A stretch of 64,000 bases of DNA from Serripes groenlandicus (taxonomy: Eukaryota; Mollusca; Bivalvia; Cardiida; Cardiidae): positions 38,983,590 through 39,047,589 of the forward strand of contig JASEVX010000005.1 in assembly GCA_031761405.1 (NCBI GenBank). Direction: 5' to 3'. Each line of letters opens with the position of its first letter. Positions within the stretch are counted from its first letter, which is position 1. The translations under genes and the position numbers were made by a program. Shown here piece after piece: positions 38,901 to 44,395 of this stretch. The notes under the pieces are model-generated. The model did no database searches. It saw only the letters and a list, made by a program, of their open reading frames with translations, and was not told the DNA's origin.

Positions 38901-41900
38901 TATAATTTGACAGGTATTAAAAAAAAATCACAACAAAATCTTCATAGAATCATTTACTGGAACATCAAAGAACTTTTACATTTCCTCAGAAAGTTAATTT
39001 TTATTTGGTTTTCATAAACAGCAGATGGTATTTGAAACAGTTACTGCCATTTCTGAAAAAAGGCTCCAATTGGTAGAAATGATCAAGGTAATATTTTCAA
39101 AAAAAAAAGAGTCTAATAAAGGGTCTTTCTATCTCTAAAATTGCAAGTTTTCAGGGTTTCTGTTTAGAATTTTGGGAAGGGCAACATTAAATATGAAATC
39201 AGATTTTCTTCTCACACACATGATTGGATTTGGTCAATAAAGTGGAAATACATTTAGTTTTCTCTTCCAATTTTACTTACCTCTCAATTTCTATTTTTCT
39301 TGGACATTCACCAGGTTTTGTGTAGAATGGTAGCTGTACTTTAGGCTCTGATGCTTTCACGGGAAAATCCTGTAAATATTTTATTAATAATTTAACCCTT
39401 TGCCTCATACGACAATTCTGCAGCAAAGCGACTTTGAATATCTTTTGTCAAAAAATAGAAAATCTCTATAATTGAATGGATAACCTTTGACTAAATGGGG
39501 AAAACATTATGACAAAAGGAGAAATTGCTCGTTGTGAGCTATTTCTTCTTTTGTCACTATCTTTTCAAAAAGCTGTCAGAGGCTTCAGAAAGCATCTATA
39601 TGAGGGAAAGAGTTAAAAGAAAATATCAAATAAATGCAGATTTCTTTTCTCAATTCATGTTTTCTTTTCTTTTATAATTTATTCAAGATTTTCTGACATT
39701 TGAATGGCTGTGTTTTTACAAAAGTATTTATGATATATTAATTCAGACATATCAATCTGAAAAGACAACAAAAATAATTTAATAATATACCATTTACGCA
39801 CTTAATTAGTTCTTATATTACATGATGTTTCATAAACAAGAGGGCCATGATGGCCCTTGAATCGCTCACCTGATTTTTTATTTTTTTTTCACTTTAGCTA
39901 TATAAGCCCCGCCCCCTGGCAGCCATAGTTTCCGACCAATCAACTTGGCTTGAAGGAATCTGATAGAGGGTCACCCTAGAAACATTTCTACAAAATTATT
40001 TGAAAATCGGCCGGATACTTTTGGAGGAGAAGATTTTTTAAGTTTTCACTATAGCCATATAATGCAAAATAGCCCTGCCCACTGGCGGCCATGTTTTTTG
40101 ACCAATCAACATGGCTCGAAGGAATCTGAAAGTGGGTCATCCAAGGAACATTTCTACAAAATTATTTGAAAATCGGGCTGACATTTTTGGAGGAGAAGAT
40201 TTTTTAAGTTTGCACTATAGCCATATAAGGCAAAATAGCCCCGCCCCCCTGGCAGCCGTGTTTTTCGACCAATCAACATGGCTTGAAGGAATCTGGTAGA
40301 GGGTCATCCAAGGAACATTTCTACAAAATTATTTGAAAATCTGCCAAGCAGTTTGGGAGATGAAGAATTTTGAAGTTTTTTTCGTTTTGTTGCCATGGAA
40401 ACCAGAATTCTGCATGTATCCCAAAAATTTGAAGGAATTCTGGTGAGGTCATTGAGAGGATGCTTTCTGTGAAGTTTCATCCAATTGACCTACTGGTTAC
40501 TGAGGAGAAGATGTTGAAGATATTTTAAGTTTTCACTTTGGCCATATAAGGCAAAATAGCCCCCGCCCCCTGGCGGCCATGTTTTTCGACTAATCAACAT
40601 TGCTTGAAGGAATCTGATAGAGGGTCACCCAAGGAACATTTCTACAAAATTATTTGAAAATCGGCCTGACACTTATGGAGGAGAAGATTTTTTAAGTTTT
40701 CACTATAGCCATAAAAGGCAAAATAGCCCCGCCCCCTGGTGGCCATGTTTTTTTACCAATCAACATGGCTTGAAGGAATCTGATAGATGATCACCCAAGG
40801 AACATTTCTACAAAATTATTTGAAAATCGGCCTGACACTTCTGGTGGAGAAGATTTTTTAATTTGCACTATAGCCATATAAGGCAAAATAGCCCGCCCCC
40901 CCCCCTGGCGGCCATGTTTTTCGACCAATCAACATGGCTTGAAGGAATCTGATAGAGGGTCACCCAAGGTACATTTTTACAAAATTATTTGAAAATCGGC
41001 CTTACACTTTCGGAGTAGAAGATTTTTTAAGTTTTCACTATAGCCATATAAGGCAAAATAGCCCCGCCCCCCCTGGCAGCCATGTTTTTCGACCAATCAA
41101 TACGGCTTGAAGGAATCTGATAGAGGATCATCCAAGGAACATTTCTACATAATTATTTGAAAATCTGCCAACCAGTTTGGGAGAAGAAGATTTTTGAAGT
41201 TTTTTTCGTTTCGTTGCCATGGAAACCAGAATTCTGCATGGATTCCAAAAATTTGAAGGAAATCTGGTGAGGTCATTGAGAGGATGCTTTCTGTGAAGTT
41301 TCATCCCAATTGACCCACTGGTTACTGAGGAGAAGAAGTTGACGGACGACGCATGACGGACGCCGGACAAAAGGCGATCACAATAACTCACCTTGAGCAA
41401 AGCTTGAGCTAAAAATAGACATAAAATAGACATCATTGCTGGTGATCAATACCCAGATTCGAACATGAATGATGCACTTTTAAGATATAGTAAAATTTTA
41501 AAAAGAACAACTCATACACTTACAGAGATATCTGTAATTTCAGTGCTTGGTCCATATACTTGATCTTTGACAACACTGTTTACATCACTTTTGGCATCAA
41601 ATGATGTTACTGTTTAGACATAAAAGAATAACAATAATTATTATTATACATTATACATGTCATTGCATAACAATGAAGCCTTTTCTGGTTCTTTTAACCC
41701 TTTCCCATATGTAGTCACATTTTGATGTGTTCGTAGCAGACAACTTTATAATAAGAAATTTTCTCCTTATCCACCAATGTTTTCTTCTGTATTTAAATTT
41801 TCCTTTATAGAAATATTCCAAATTGTTCTACCTGTTGAAGTGTAGAAAGCTTATGACTAAAACATTCAAAGCAAACAAAATAAAATGATTTTTTTTATTT

Positions 41901-43221
41901 AAAATGTTATGTTTATTCTTTCATAGGCAAAATAATGATTCAATTTATTACAATTATTTCAAGATTAAGATAATGATTTAATGAATAATTATTTTTTAAA
42001 ATTCATCATAGCATTTGTTTAGTTCTGCTGACATTGGCAAACTTTCAAAAACACATAACAGTATAAATCAACCTAGTAATCTGGCAAAGCTATGTCAAAT
42101 AAATCCCCTAAATCCTTTACTTTCAAAATGTGTTCAAAGATAAAGTAATACCATTTAACTACCATTATAACTAAATGTTGAAACAGTTTTAGGAATCTCC
42201 AGTAATATTTCTTGGGTACTTTATGAACTTTATGATGTACTGAAATAGTATTTATTCATCCAAAGATATTTTAGGCTTTTGCATGGAAAATAAACTGCAC
42301 TAATTGGATTATGGTAAAAAGCAATTAAAGACAGGAGATTCAGTTTGTAACAGTCTATCAGGTCAAATTAATCATGACTAACACAAACTTTACCTTTTGG
42401 TGTATGTTTTTCTTTAGCAACATTCCATAATGTGTCTTGCGCAGTTGGTGGCCCATTTAGTACGTCCTGGAATTAGTCCAACAGATGTTAAAGTTAAATA
42501 TAACCATTACAGTTAGTAAATGATAAAATGTTTCTTCTTGCCAAATTTAGATTATCACATAAGAGTTGATCAAAATCTGACATTACAAGTAACATGTAGT
42601 TTGGTTTTTATCCAATTTAAGTCATTTTCTCCTAGTTATTATTATATTGGAAAATTTATCGCAAGTTAGAATGTGTCACATCGGATAAATTTACAGGATA
42701 AATTTAGCTTTCAACTTAAACAAAAAATTGTATTCCTTCTAAGACATTGCTAACATTTTAAGAAAAGGAATCAACAAGCATTATGAGCAATTTATACTTT
42801 TCACACTGTGTTTTCAAATATTATTTGCTGCAGAAGCATCAAATGTTGTCTTAGTCTGGGAATGTGGTAAAGAAAACAAACAACAACAATACAGATATTA
42901 GTGCAGGTGGCATTCTTTCCTAGTTTGCATAAGAAAACATGATTTAAAAAAAAAATGCTTTCATACAACAACAAAAATCCTGAATAATTTGACGTCTTTG
43001 AGAATACTAAATGTTTGATATTAAGTGGATAAACAACAAAAGCAGAAAGAACATTTTACCCCTAATCTTCCATCAGCAGCATCTGCACCAATAATGTCAG
43101 AGTAATATCCTCTCTGTTTGATTTCTGGATATTTTTGAGCTGTGTTTGCAGTTTTCATTTGTGTTCTGTTAGCAGAAAACGGTTTTCCGCTATGAGAACT
43201 CCTTAGATGTCTTGCAGACAT
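8887..43221 (-). CDS. DNAH1: Dynein axonemal heavy chain 1, N-terminal 1605 codons (3' part missing)
   Basis: This is the motor heavy chain of an inner dynein arm of motile cilia and sperm flagella. It couples ATP hydrolysis to sliding of axonemal doublets. I traced 28 coding exons on the minus strand totalling 4815 nt, exactly 1605 codons. All splice phases agree and there is no stop, so the gene looks functional. Order: N-terminal tail (residues 1 to about 900), linker region (about 900-1310), then AAA1 entry. Walker A GPAGTGKT is at about 1526-1533 and Walker B CFDEFN at about 1576-1581. DNAH1 rather than another axonemal heavy chain is indicated by N-terminal blocks shared with vertebrate DNAH1, such as [22 protein letters not shown] and [10 protein letters not shown]. 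Human DNAH1 has about 4,260 residues, so the rest of AAA1, AAA2-6, the stalk and the C-terminus are missing. They should continue below 8887, but a 200-N gap at 8197-8396 and transaldolase on the other strand are met first. Confidence 0.96.
9217..9414 (+). mobile_element. TTAA MITE, left arm shortened
   Basis: TTAACCCTGCAGTAGATGG to GTTGTATGTGACAAAGGGTTAA-type end; hairpin GCTCATGATGAGC. Confidence 0.8.
10020..10245 (-). mobile_element. TTAA MITE remnant
   Basis: AGACTTTGAAAACATCCATG, then AAATTGCTCATTATGCGCAC; termini eroded. Lies just after the donor of DNAH1 exon 27. Confidence 0.5.
10266..10363 (-). CDS. DNAH1: DNAH1 coding exon 27 (AAA1)
   Basis: It encodes [20 protein letters not shown] and then [12 protein letters not shown], residues about 1538-1570. 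Phase 0 in, phase 2 out; donor gtaaat. Confidence 0.96.
10510..10800. repeat. Unclassified interspersed repeat fragment
   Basis: Contains CAAGGTCAAGGTCAAAG and a short GACGGACAGACAG tract followed by the imperfect palindrome CCGGAATTGCTTGAAAGCAA; these are hallmarks of the pearl-like 3' ends. Boundaries unclear. Confidence 0.45.
10818..11038 (-). mobile_element. TTAA MITE, 6 bp from a splice donor
   Basis: TTGACCCTCTCTCACATAAT to CTGTAAGTGAGAAACAGTTAA; ends just before ttacc, the donor of DNAH1 exon 26. Confidence 0.75.
11045..11249 (-). CDS. DNAH1: DNAH1 coding exon 26 (AAA1 Walker A)
   Basis: It encodes [20 protein letters not shown] and [20 protein letters not shown], then the P-loop [12 protein letters not shown]. 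Residues about 1469-1537. AAA1 is the main ATPase site of dynein. A MITE ends 6 bp past the donor. Confidence 0.97.
11515..11819 (-). CDS. DNAH1: DNAH1 coding exon 25
   Basis: It encodes [20 protein letters not shown] and [17 protein letters not shown], then [17 protein letters not shown], ending [10 protein letters not shown]. Residues about 1368-1469; phase 2 out. Confidence 0.95.
12490..14030 (+). mobile_element. Pearl-like element with about 9 tandem ~145-bp cores and ACGG tract
   Basis: Cores are marked by TTATTGAGCGGAAACCATTT, GACCTTGACCTTTGACCT and CAACCTGCACACCAAGTATG, starting near 12591, 12736, 12896, 13042, 13187, 13345, 13491, 13780 and 13926. A GACGGAAGGACGG microsatellite (13950-13985) and a CCCCCATGTAATGGGGG hairpin follow. 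A related hairpin CTCCCCATTCGTAGGGGAG is at the 5' end (12504-12522), giving subterminal inverted GTCTCCCC motifs. Lies in the intron between DNAH1 exons 24 and 25. No protein coding is seen. Confidence 0.85.
14531..14713 (-). CDS. DNAH1: DNAH1 coding exon 24
   Basis: It encodes [20 protein letters not shown] and [20 protein letters not shown], ending LETYKT. Residues about 1307-1367; acceptor ttacag, donor gtaagt. A longer open frame overlapping 14581-14940 is out of frame with the gene. Confidence 0.93.
14820..15002 (-). mobile_element. TTAA MITE, shortened
   Basis: TTAACCCTTTCCCACATACG to GTGGGAAAGGTTTAA; the left half of the hairpin is deleted. Confidence 0.8.
15247..15460 (+). mobile_element. 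TTAA MITE, full length
   Basis: TTAACCCTTTCCCTCATACA to TTGTATGTTGGAAAGGGTTAA; hairpin GCTCTTCATGAGC. Confidence 0.9.
15774..16008 (-). mobile_element. TTAA MITE, 11 bp from a splice donor
   Basis: Both TTAA termini present; contains a local 21-bp duplication (15829-15870) of AAAGTCTCTGCAAATTAACA. Confidence 0.85.
16020..16247 (-). CDS. DNAH1: DNAH1 coding exon 23 (linker)
   Basis: It contains [20 protein letters not shown] and then [20 protein letters not shown], ending FENINK. Residues about 1231-1306; almost identical to vertebrate DNAH1. A TTAA MITE abuts it, 11 bp past the donor. Confidence 0.96.
16522..16686 (-). CDS. DNAH1: DNAH1 coding exon 22 (linker)
   Basis: It encodes [20 protein letters not shown] and then [20 protein letters not shown], ending NAKENPQ. 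Residues about 1176-1230. The donor gtctga is atypical, but its position is fixed by phase and homology. Confidence 0.93.
16707..16937 (-). mobile_element. TTAA MITE, full length
   Basis: TATAACCCTTTCCCACATAC to ATGAGAGAAAGGGATAA, 20 bp upstream of DNAH1 exon 22. Confidence 0.85.
17051..17992 (+). mobile_element. Pearl/Helitron-like element, GGCCATG-core family, complete
   Basis: Starts AACAAGAGGGCCATGATGGC and CTCACCTGA. It has four ~168-bp cores marked by GGCGGCCATGTTTTTTGACC and AACATGGCTTGAAGGAATCT (near 17131, 17301, 17469, 17637). Then a linker with GTTGCCATGGAAACCAGAAT, a GACGCACGACGGACG tract, and the end hairpin CCTTGAGCAAAGCTCAGG followed by TGAGCTAAAAA. Hairpin plus CTAA resembles a Helitron 3' end, though the 5' end does not start with the canonical TC. 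No coding capacity. Confidence 0.85.
18403..18615 (-). CDS. DNAH1: DNAH1 coding exon 21 (linker)
   Basis: It contains [16 protein letters not shown] and [20 protein letters not shown], then NTWENKL. Residues about 1105-1175; the second motif is nearly invariant in inner-arm heavy chains. Confidence 0.96.
18654..18845 (-). mobile_element. TTAA MITE, diverged
   Basis: TTTTAACCTTTTCCGACATA; the right terminus is eroded after TTGTCTGTTGTAGAGGCATT. Confidence 0.6.
19019..19231 (+). mobile_element. TTAA MITE
   Basis: TTAACCCTTTCTCTCAAATA to TATGAGGTAAAGTGTTAA; hairpin GCTC AAAAG GAGC. It lies 38 bp past the donor of DNAH1 exon 20. Confidence 0.88.
19270..19410 (-). CDS. DNAH1: DNAH1 coding exon 20 (linker)
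   Basis: It encodes [20 protein letters not shown] and then [20 protein letters not shown], ending IEQ. Residues about 1058-1104; phase 0 on both sides. Confidence 0.95.
19438..19668 (+). mobile_element. Short pearl-like element with one core
   Basis: Bounded by GGTCCCCCGCCAGGGTC and the hairpin GTCCCCACGCTTTCGC...GCGGGGGAC, with one ~150-bp core (GTCACAAGGAATACACATGT) and a GACTGACGGACTGACGGACG tract. The core is homologous to the tandem copies at 46836-47357. Confidence 0.75.
19800..20330 (+). mobile_element. Diverged tandem-core repeat
   Basis: Two or three diverged units share GGCCATAATCCAAAAGTGCC (19997-ish, 20158). Ends are unclear; the cores resemble other mollusc tandem-core elements. 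Confidence 0.5.
20579..20806 (+). mobile_element. TTAA MITE, full length
   Basis: TTAACCCTTTCCCTCATATA to TTGTATGTGGAAAAGAGTTAA. A diverged copy (20840-21053) follows. Confidence 0.88.
21075..21187 (-). CDS. DNAH1: DNAH1 coding exon 19 (linker)
   Basis: It encodes [20 protein letters not shown] and then [17 protein letters not shown], residues about 1020-1057. [11 protein letters not shown] followed by RHW is a hallmark of the dynein linker. Confidence 0.95.
21773..21971 (-). CDS. DNAH1: DNAH1 coding exon 18 (linker)
   Basis: It encodes [20 protein letters not shown] and [20 protein letters not shown], then [16 protein letters not shown]. Residues about 954-1020 of the dynein linker region (DHC_N2-type). 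The donor is gtaagt. Confidence 0.95.
22694..22923 (-). mobile_element. TTAA MITE, full length
   Basis: 230 bp, both TTAA, close in sequence to the copy at 308-537. Confidence 0.93.
23124..23351 (+). mobile_element. TTAA MITE, inserted in a degenerate repeat
   Basis: TTAACTCTTTCCCACTTGTA to GTTTGTGGGAATGGGTTGA. The flanks (GACCTATGTTGGTGAAACAT before, and a similar stretch near 23480) belong to an older repeat. Confidence 0.82.
23352..24162. other. DNAH1 intron, no gene seen
   Basis: AT-rich intron sequence. Only a weak match to GACCTTGACC-type core repeats near 23470 was seen. Confidence 0.5.
24163..24384 (+). mobile_element. TTAA MITE, full length
   Basis: TTAACCCTTTCCCACCTATA to TGTATGTGGGAAAGGGTAAA. 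Confidence 0.88.
24385..26421. other. DNAH1 intron, mostly unique AT-rich DNA
   Basis: Two kilobases of the largest intron. No exon, RNA gene or intact repeat was recognised; it is the longest stretch here without a clear TTAA MITE. Confidence 0.5.
26422..26653 (+). mobile_element. TTAA MITE, full length
   Basis: TATAACCCTTTTCCACGTGT to TGTATGTGGGAAAGGGTTAA; hairpin GCTCATGATGAGC. Confidence 0.88.
26725..26909 (+). mobile_element. TTAA MITE, hairpin deleted
   Basis: TTAACCCTTTCCCTCATACA to GTATGTGGAAAAGGGTTAA; the central palindrome is missing. Confidence 0.88.
27352..27507 (-). CDS. DNAH1: DNAH1 coding exon 17 (linker start)
   Basis: It encodes [20 protein letters not shown] and then [20 protein letters not shown], ending MPVTN. 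Residues about 902-953, in phase 0 on both sides. The next intron (21972-27351) is the longest in the visible gene. Confidence 0.94.
27595..27676 (+). mobile_element. TTAA MITE, 82-bp deletion derivative
   Basis: Keeps both TTAA and termini (TTAACCCTTTCCCTCATATA and TATGAGGGAAAGGGTTAA) but only fragments of the arms; almost the minimal pair of ends. Confidence 0.92.
27895..28072. mobile_element. TTAA MITE remnant
   Basis: CTCTTTTCCCACATGTATAG to TTGTATATGGGAAACATTTAA; interior degraded. Confidence 0.55.
28096..28237 (-). CDS. DNAH1: DNAH1 coding exon 16
   Basis: It encodes [20 protein letters not shown] and then [20 protein letters not shown], residues about 854-901. The acceptor is ttaaacag and the donor gtaaat. 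Confidence 0.94.
28409..29052 (+). mobile_element. ACAAGAGCTGTC-type repeat element
   Basis: Starts AAACAAGAGCTGTCTCATGA and ends in a GACGCCGACGCTGATGCC tract followed by AGTGCAATAGCTTCC. The head and tail resemble a common mollusc interspersed repeat; the body contains two diverged units (AAAAGTTTGATGAAG, AAAGTTTGGTTAATAG). Non-coding. Confidence 0.65.
29537..29755 (+). mobile_element. TTAA MITE, full length
   Basis: TTAACCCTTTCCCACATATA to TGTATGTGGGAAAGGGTTAA; it ends 36 bp below DNAH1 exon 15. Confidence 0.9.
29792..29874 (-). CDS. DNAH1: DNAH1 coding exon 15
   Basis: It encodes [20 protein letters not shown] and then SQEDFNLK, residues about 827-854. The donor is gtaagt; a TTAA MITE lies 37 bp into the downstream intron. 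Confidence 0.93.
29977..30205 (-). mobile_element. TTAA MITE, full length
   Basis: TTAACCCTTTCCCACGTACA to ATATGTTGGAAAAGGTTAA. Confidence 0.9.
30418..30537 (-). CDS. DNAH1: DNAH1 coding exon 14
   Basis: Forty whole codons: [20 protein letters not shown] and then [20 protein letters not shown], residues about 787-826. Phase 0 on both sides. Confidence 0.94.
30609..30834 (-). mobile_element. TTAA MITE, full length
   Basis: TTAACCCTTTCCCACATACA to TATGCGGGATAGGGTTAA. Confidence 0.88.
31391..31613 (+). mobile_element. TTAA MITE, full length
   Basis: TTAAACCCTTTCCCACTTGT to TGTATGTGGGAAAGGGTTAA. Confidence 0.88.
31672..31897 (-). CDS. DNAH1: DNAH1 coding exon 13
   Basis: It encodes residues about 711-786, including [20 protein letters not shown] and [20 protein letters not shown]. 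The donor is gtgagt. Confidence 0.95.
32058..32237. mobile_element. Different MITE with TCAAACCTGTG termini
   Basis: Left TCAAACCTGTGCTTAAAGAC and right CACAGGTTTGACAG are inverted repeats. The inner CTTAAAGACCACC and GGTGGTCTTTAATTG are a second inverted pair. A related fragment with ACAGTCAAACTTGTGTTAGC is at 35226-35340. Confidence 0.7.
32306..32499 (-). CDS. DNAH1: DNAH1 coding exon 12
   Basis: It encodes [20 protein letters not shown] and then [20 protein letters not shown], ending NVYIR. Residues about 647-711; phase 2 out. Confidence 0.94.
32757..32927. mobile_element. TTAA MITE, symmetric short variant
   Basis: Both ends carry the ATACGACAATTCTGCAGC-type arm (the right end reads ACAGGTATGTTGTATGTGGG) and the central hairpin is absent. 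Confidence 0.7.
32981..33210 (+). mobile_element. TTAA MITE, full length, near consensus
   Basis: 230 bp; TTAACCCTTTCCCTCATATA to TATGAGGGAAAGGGTTAA; hairpin GAAATTGCTC AAAAC GAGCAATTTC. A good consensus member. Confidence 0.95.
33597..33747 (-). CDS. DNAH1: DNAH1 coding exon 11
   Basis: It encodes [20 protein letters not shown] and then [20 protein letters not shown], ending VPQLEK. Residues about 596-646; acceptor ccctgcag, donor gtaagt. Confidence 0.94.
34280..34410 (-). CDS. DNAH1: DNAH1 coding exon 10
   Basis: It encodes [20 protein letters not shown] and then [20 protein letters not shown], residues about 553-596. Phase 0 in, phase 2 out; the donor is gtgggt. Confidence 0.93.
34792..35174 (-). 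CDS. DNAH1: DNAH1 coding exon 9
   Basis: The longest coding exon, residues about 425-552. It contains [20 protein letters not shown] and [20 protein letters not shown], matching the vertebrate DNAH1 tail. The donor is gtacgt. Confidence 0.94.
35340..35700. mobile_element. Two TTAA MITE remnants
   Basis: TTATAATGAGCAATTTCACC to GTGCGAAAGGGTTA (about 35346-35494), then AAAGGTGAAATTGTTCATAT to ATGTGCGGAAAGGTTA (about 35575-35692). Left termini are missing. Confidence 0.55.
35727..35884 (-). CDS. DNAH1: DNAH1 coding exon 8
   Basis: It encodes about residues 372-425, including [20 protein letters not shown] and [17 protein letters not shown]. The donor gttctt is weak but is the only one that keeps phase with exon 9. 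Confidence 0.88.
36197..36426 (-). mobile_element. TTAA MITE, full length
   Basis: 230 bp; TTAACCCTTTCCCTCATACG to GAAGGGAAATAGTTAA. A remnant (36000-36090) precedes it. Confidence 0.9.
36579..36831 (-). CDS. DNAH1: DNAH1 coding exon 7
   Basis: The acceptor is tcttcag just above 36831. This choice restores phase with exon 6 and adds ANRLSLSSQ before [20 protein letters not shown]. It also encodes [12 protein letters not shown]. Residues about 288-372. Confidence 0.92.
37195..37356 (-). CDS. DNAH1: DNAH1 coding exon 6
   Basis: It encodes about residues 234-288: [20 protein letters not shown] and then [20 protein letters not shown]. The GVLDYD block is shared with vertebrate DNAH1. It ends in phase 1 at GAT G|gtatga. 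Confidence 0.93.
37813..38102 (-). CDS. DNAH1: DNAH1 coding exon 5
   Basis: It encodes about residues 137-234, beginning [14 protein letters not shown]. It includes [19 protein letters not shown] and [11 protein letters not shown], which are diagnostic DNAH1 tail motifs. An acidic insert ([14 protein letters not shown]) precedes them. Confidence 0.95.
38129..38337 (+). mobile_element. TTAA MITE, 26 bp above DNAH1 exon 5
   Basis: TTAACCCTTTCCCACATATA to TGTATGTGGGAAAGGTTTA. Confidence 0.82.
38439..38613 (+). mobile_element. TTAA MITE, shares a TTAA with the next element
   Basis: TTAACCCTTTCACACAAACA to TTGTAAGTAGGAAAGGGTTAA; hairpin left half deleted. Confidence 0.82.
38610..38813 (-). mobile_element. 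TTAA MITE, variant termini
   Basis: TTAACCCATTACTTCACATG to GTGTGAAGTAACGGATTAA with family-like arms and an AAATTGCTTGTTTTGAGCAA core. Its left TTAA is the right TTAA of the preceding copy. Confidence 0.75.
39281..39369 (-). CDS. DNAH1: DNAH1 coding exon 4
   Basis: It encodes [20 protein letters not shown] and then [10 protein letters not shown], about residues 108-137. This is very close to vertebrate DNAH1 ([17 protein letters not shown]). The donor is gtaagt. Confidence 0.93.
39392..39616 (-). mobile_element. TTAA MITE, 22 bp above DNAH1 exon 4
   Basis: TTAACCCTTTGCCTCATACG to ATATGAGGGAAAGAGTTAA. Confidence 0.88.
39835..41415 (+). mobile_element. Pearl/Helitron-like element, composite of two cores-plus-linker blocks
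   Basis: Starts AACAAGAGGGCCATGATGGC. About seven ~168-bp GGCCATG cores are interrupted at 40360-40500 by a first copy of the linker (GTTGCCATGGAAACCAGAAT) and followed by a second (41205-41340). Then GACGGACGACGCATGACGG and a GAGCAAAGCTTGAGCTAAAAA end. The internal linker implies unequal exchange or insertion between two family members. Lies between DNAH1 exons 3 and 4. Confidence 0.85.
41524..41609 (-). CDS. DNAH1: DNAH1 coding exon 3
   Basis: The acceptor is aaacag and the donor gtaagt. It encodes [20 protein letters not shown] and then PSTEITDIS, about residues 79-107. It is weakly conserved, but the phase fits exons 2 and 4. Confidence 0.82.
41695..41850 (+). mobile_element. TTAA MITE, right end lost
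   Basis: TTAACCCTTTCCCATATGTA and GATGTGTTCGTAGCAGACAA; decays after 41840. Confidence 0.65.
42394..42466 (-). CDS. DNAH1: DNAH1 coding exon 2
   Basis: Phase 0 in, phase 1 out. It encodes [20 protein letters not shown] and then HTPK, about residues 55-79. The donor is gtaaag. This poorly conserved stretch is supported by phase agreement on both sides. Confidence 0.82.
42470..43059. other. DNAH1 intron, one weak MITE remnant
   Basis: AT-rich. Only TTATGAGCAATTTATACTTT and GCTGCAGAAGCATCAAATG (42780-42870) recall the MITE; nothing else is recognised. Confidence 0.5.
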
Positions 43222-43223
43222 TT
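43060..43223 (-). CDS. DNAH1: DNAH1 coding exon 1 (start codon at 43221)
   Basis: The ATG is at 43219-43221, two bases inside an exon whose acceptor is atattttcag. An untranslated exon must therefore lie upstream. It encodes residues 1-54, starting [20 protein letters not shown] and including [20 protein letters not shown], the conserved DNAH1 N-terminal block. The donor is gtaaaa. Confidence 0.9.
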
Positions 43224-43751
43224 CTGAAAATATAGGAATTGCAGAGGTTATAATTTACATTTCAAAATATTTAGGTAATTGACAAATTAAATAATCCATT
43301 GGAGTTTTTATCACATTAATCACGAACACATGAGACAATAATAATTTATTGAGAATGTCTTGCAATAGTATCAGAATGTGACAACACTTTAATTAATTAT
43401 TTTCAAACTTCCAGTGCAATTATCAAGAAATTGGCATCAAAAAGGTAAAATCATAGAGAAAACTTGGAACTACAAACCTAAATAAAACATAAGATTTTCT
43501 CTATTATTCTTAGTGTTGGTTTAATATATAAACCCACCATTTAAATACCAAAAGCTTCGACAAAACTGTGTCGACCAATATGGCATCATGTCAAATATGT
43601 CAAGGGACAGCAATATTTCAATCTATGTACATTTCTTTTTATCCATTTTTTGTATGATACTATTATTTCAAATTGAAATTATAACCGTCCCCCTTACCAA
43701 CAGCAATTCTTGAAAGAAACAAATTTTAATTTTAAAATTAAAATCATAAAG

Positions 43752-43925
43752 CCTCTGCAGCAGACAACTTTTTAAAAACATTGTGACAAAACCAGCAATT
43801 TCTCCTCTTACCACAATGTTTTCAGTAATAATTCTCAACCTTCATTTAAATAGATTTTCTGTGTTTTTGTCTCAATGTTTCTCAAGTCGTCTGCTGCAGA
43901 TTTCCTCTATGTGGGAAAGGGTTAA
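43752..43925 (+). mobile_element. TTAA MITE, left terminus missing
   Basis: GCCTCTGCAGCAGACAACTT to CTCTATGTGGGAAAGGGTTAA. Confidence 0.8.
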
Positions 43926-44277
43926 AAGTGTGTCTCAGTGAGATTACAAGTTGGGTAAGAAATGGATTTAGAAGCGCAACTTTACAATGTGTTAGTGATG
44001 AGGATCAAGCCTTGTCGATTTTCCTGAAGTTTATAGCTAAGAATTTGGTAAATCATGTAATGGGATGAAATATTGCAGCAGTTCTTATTGTCTAATTTGA
44101 TTAATCAAAAATGTAAAGCAATATCGCTAGTCTGGAAATAGTGGGTGGGGTAAGTCAGGTGCCCGTATTTCACAACGGCGTTCCTTTCGTTTGCAATTTC
44201 CAGACGTTAAAACTATATCTTAGATTGAGAAAACATGTAATTCTTGAATGATTTATTGATTTGGAAAATATACATAC

Positions 44278-44395
44278 TTGTCCGTTACTTCACTTCTTTA
44301 GCTCAGGTTCATTTATCTTTTCCAAATGTCAACAGAGCTGAATTTGTATACATCCAGTATGGCGTCGTTTCCAAGGAAATATGAAGCGGAAATGT
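44278..44395 (-). other. DNAH1: Candidate 5' untranslated exon of DNAH1
   Basis: Coding exon 1 begins with a splice acceptor two bases upstream of the ATG, so a leader exon is required. The sequence ending CAA|gtatgt at 44278 is the best donor in the next 1.3 kb upstream and lies just below an X-box. The upstream limit is a guess. Confidence 0.35.
44367..44380 (-). promoter_or_regulatory. Candidate ciliary X-box (RFX site)
   Basis: On the gene strand the bases are ATTTCCTTGGAAAC, an exact match to the ciliary X-box consensus RYYNYYWWRRNRAC bound by RFX factors. It lies about 1.15 kb upstream of the DNAH1 start codon and near the candidate leader exon, where a ciliary motor gene is expected to carry such a site. 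Functional use is inferred. Confidence 0.45.
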
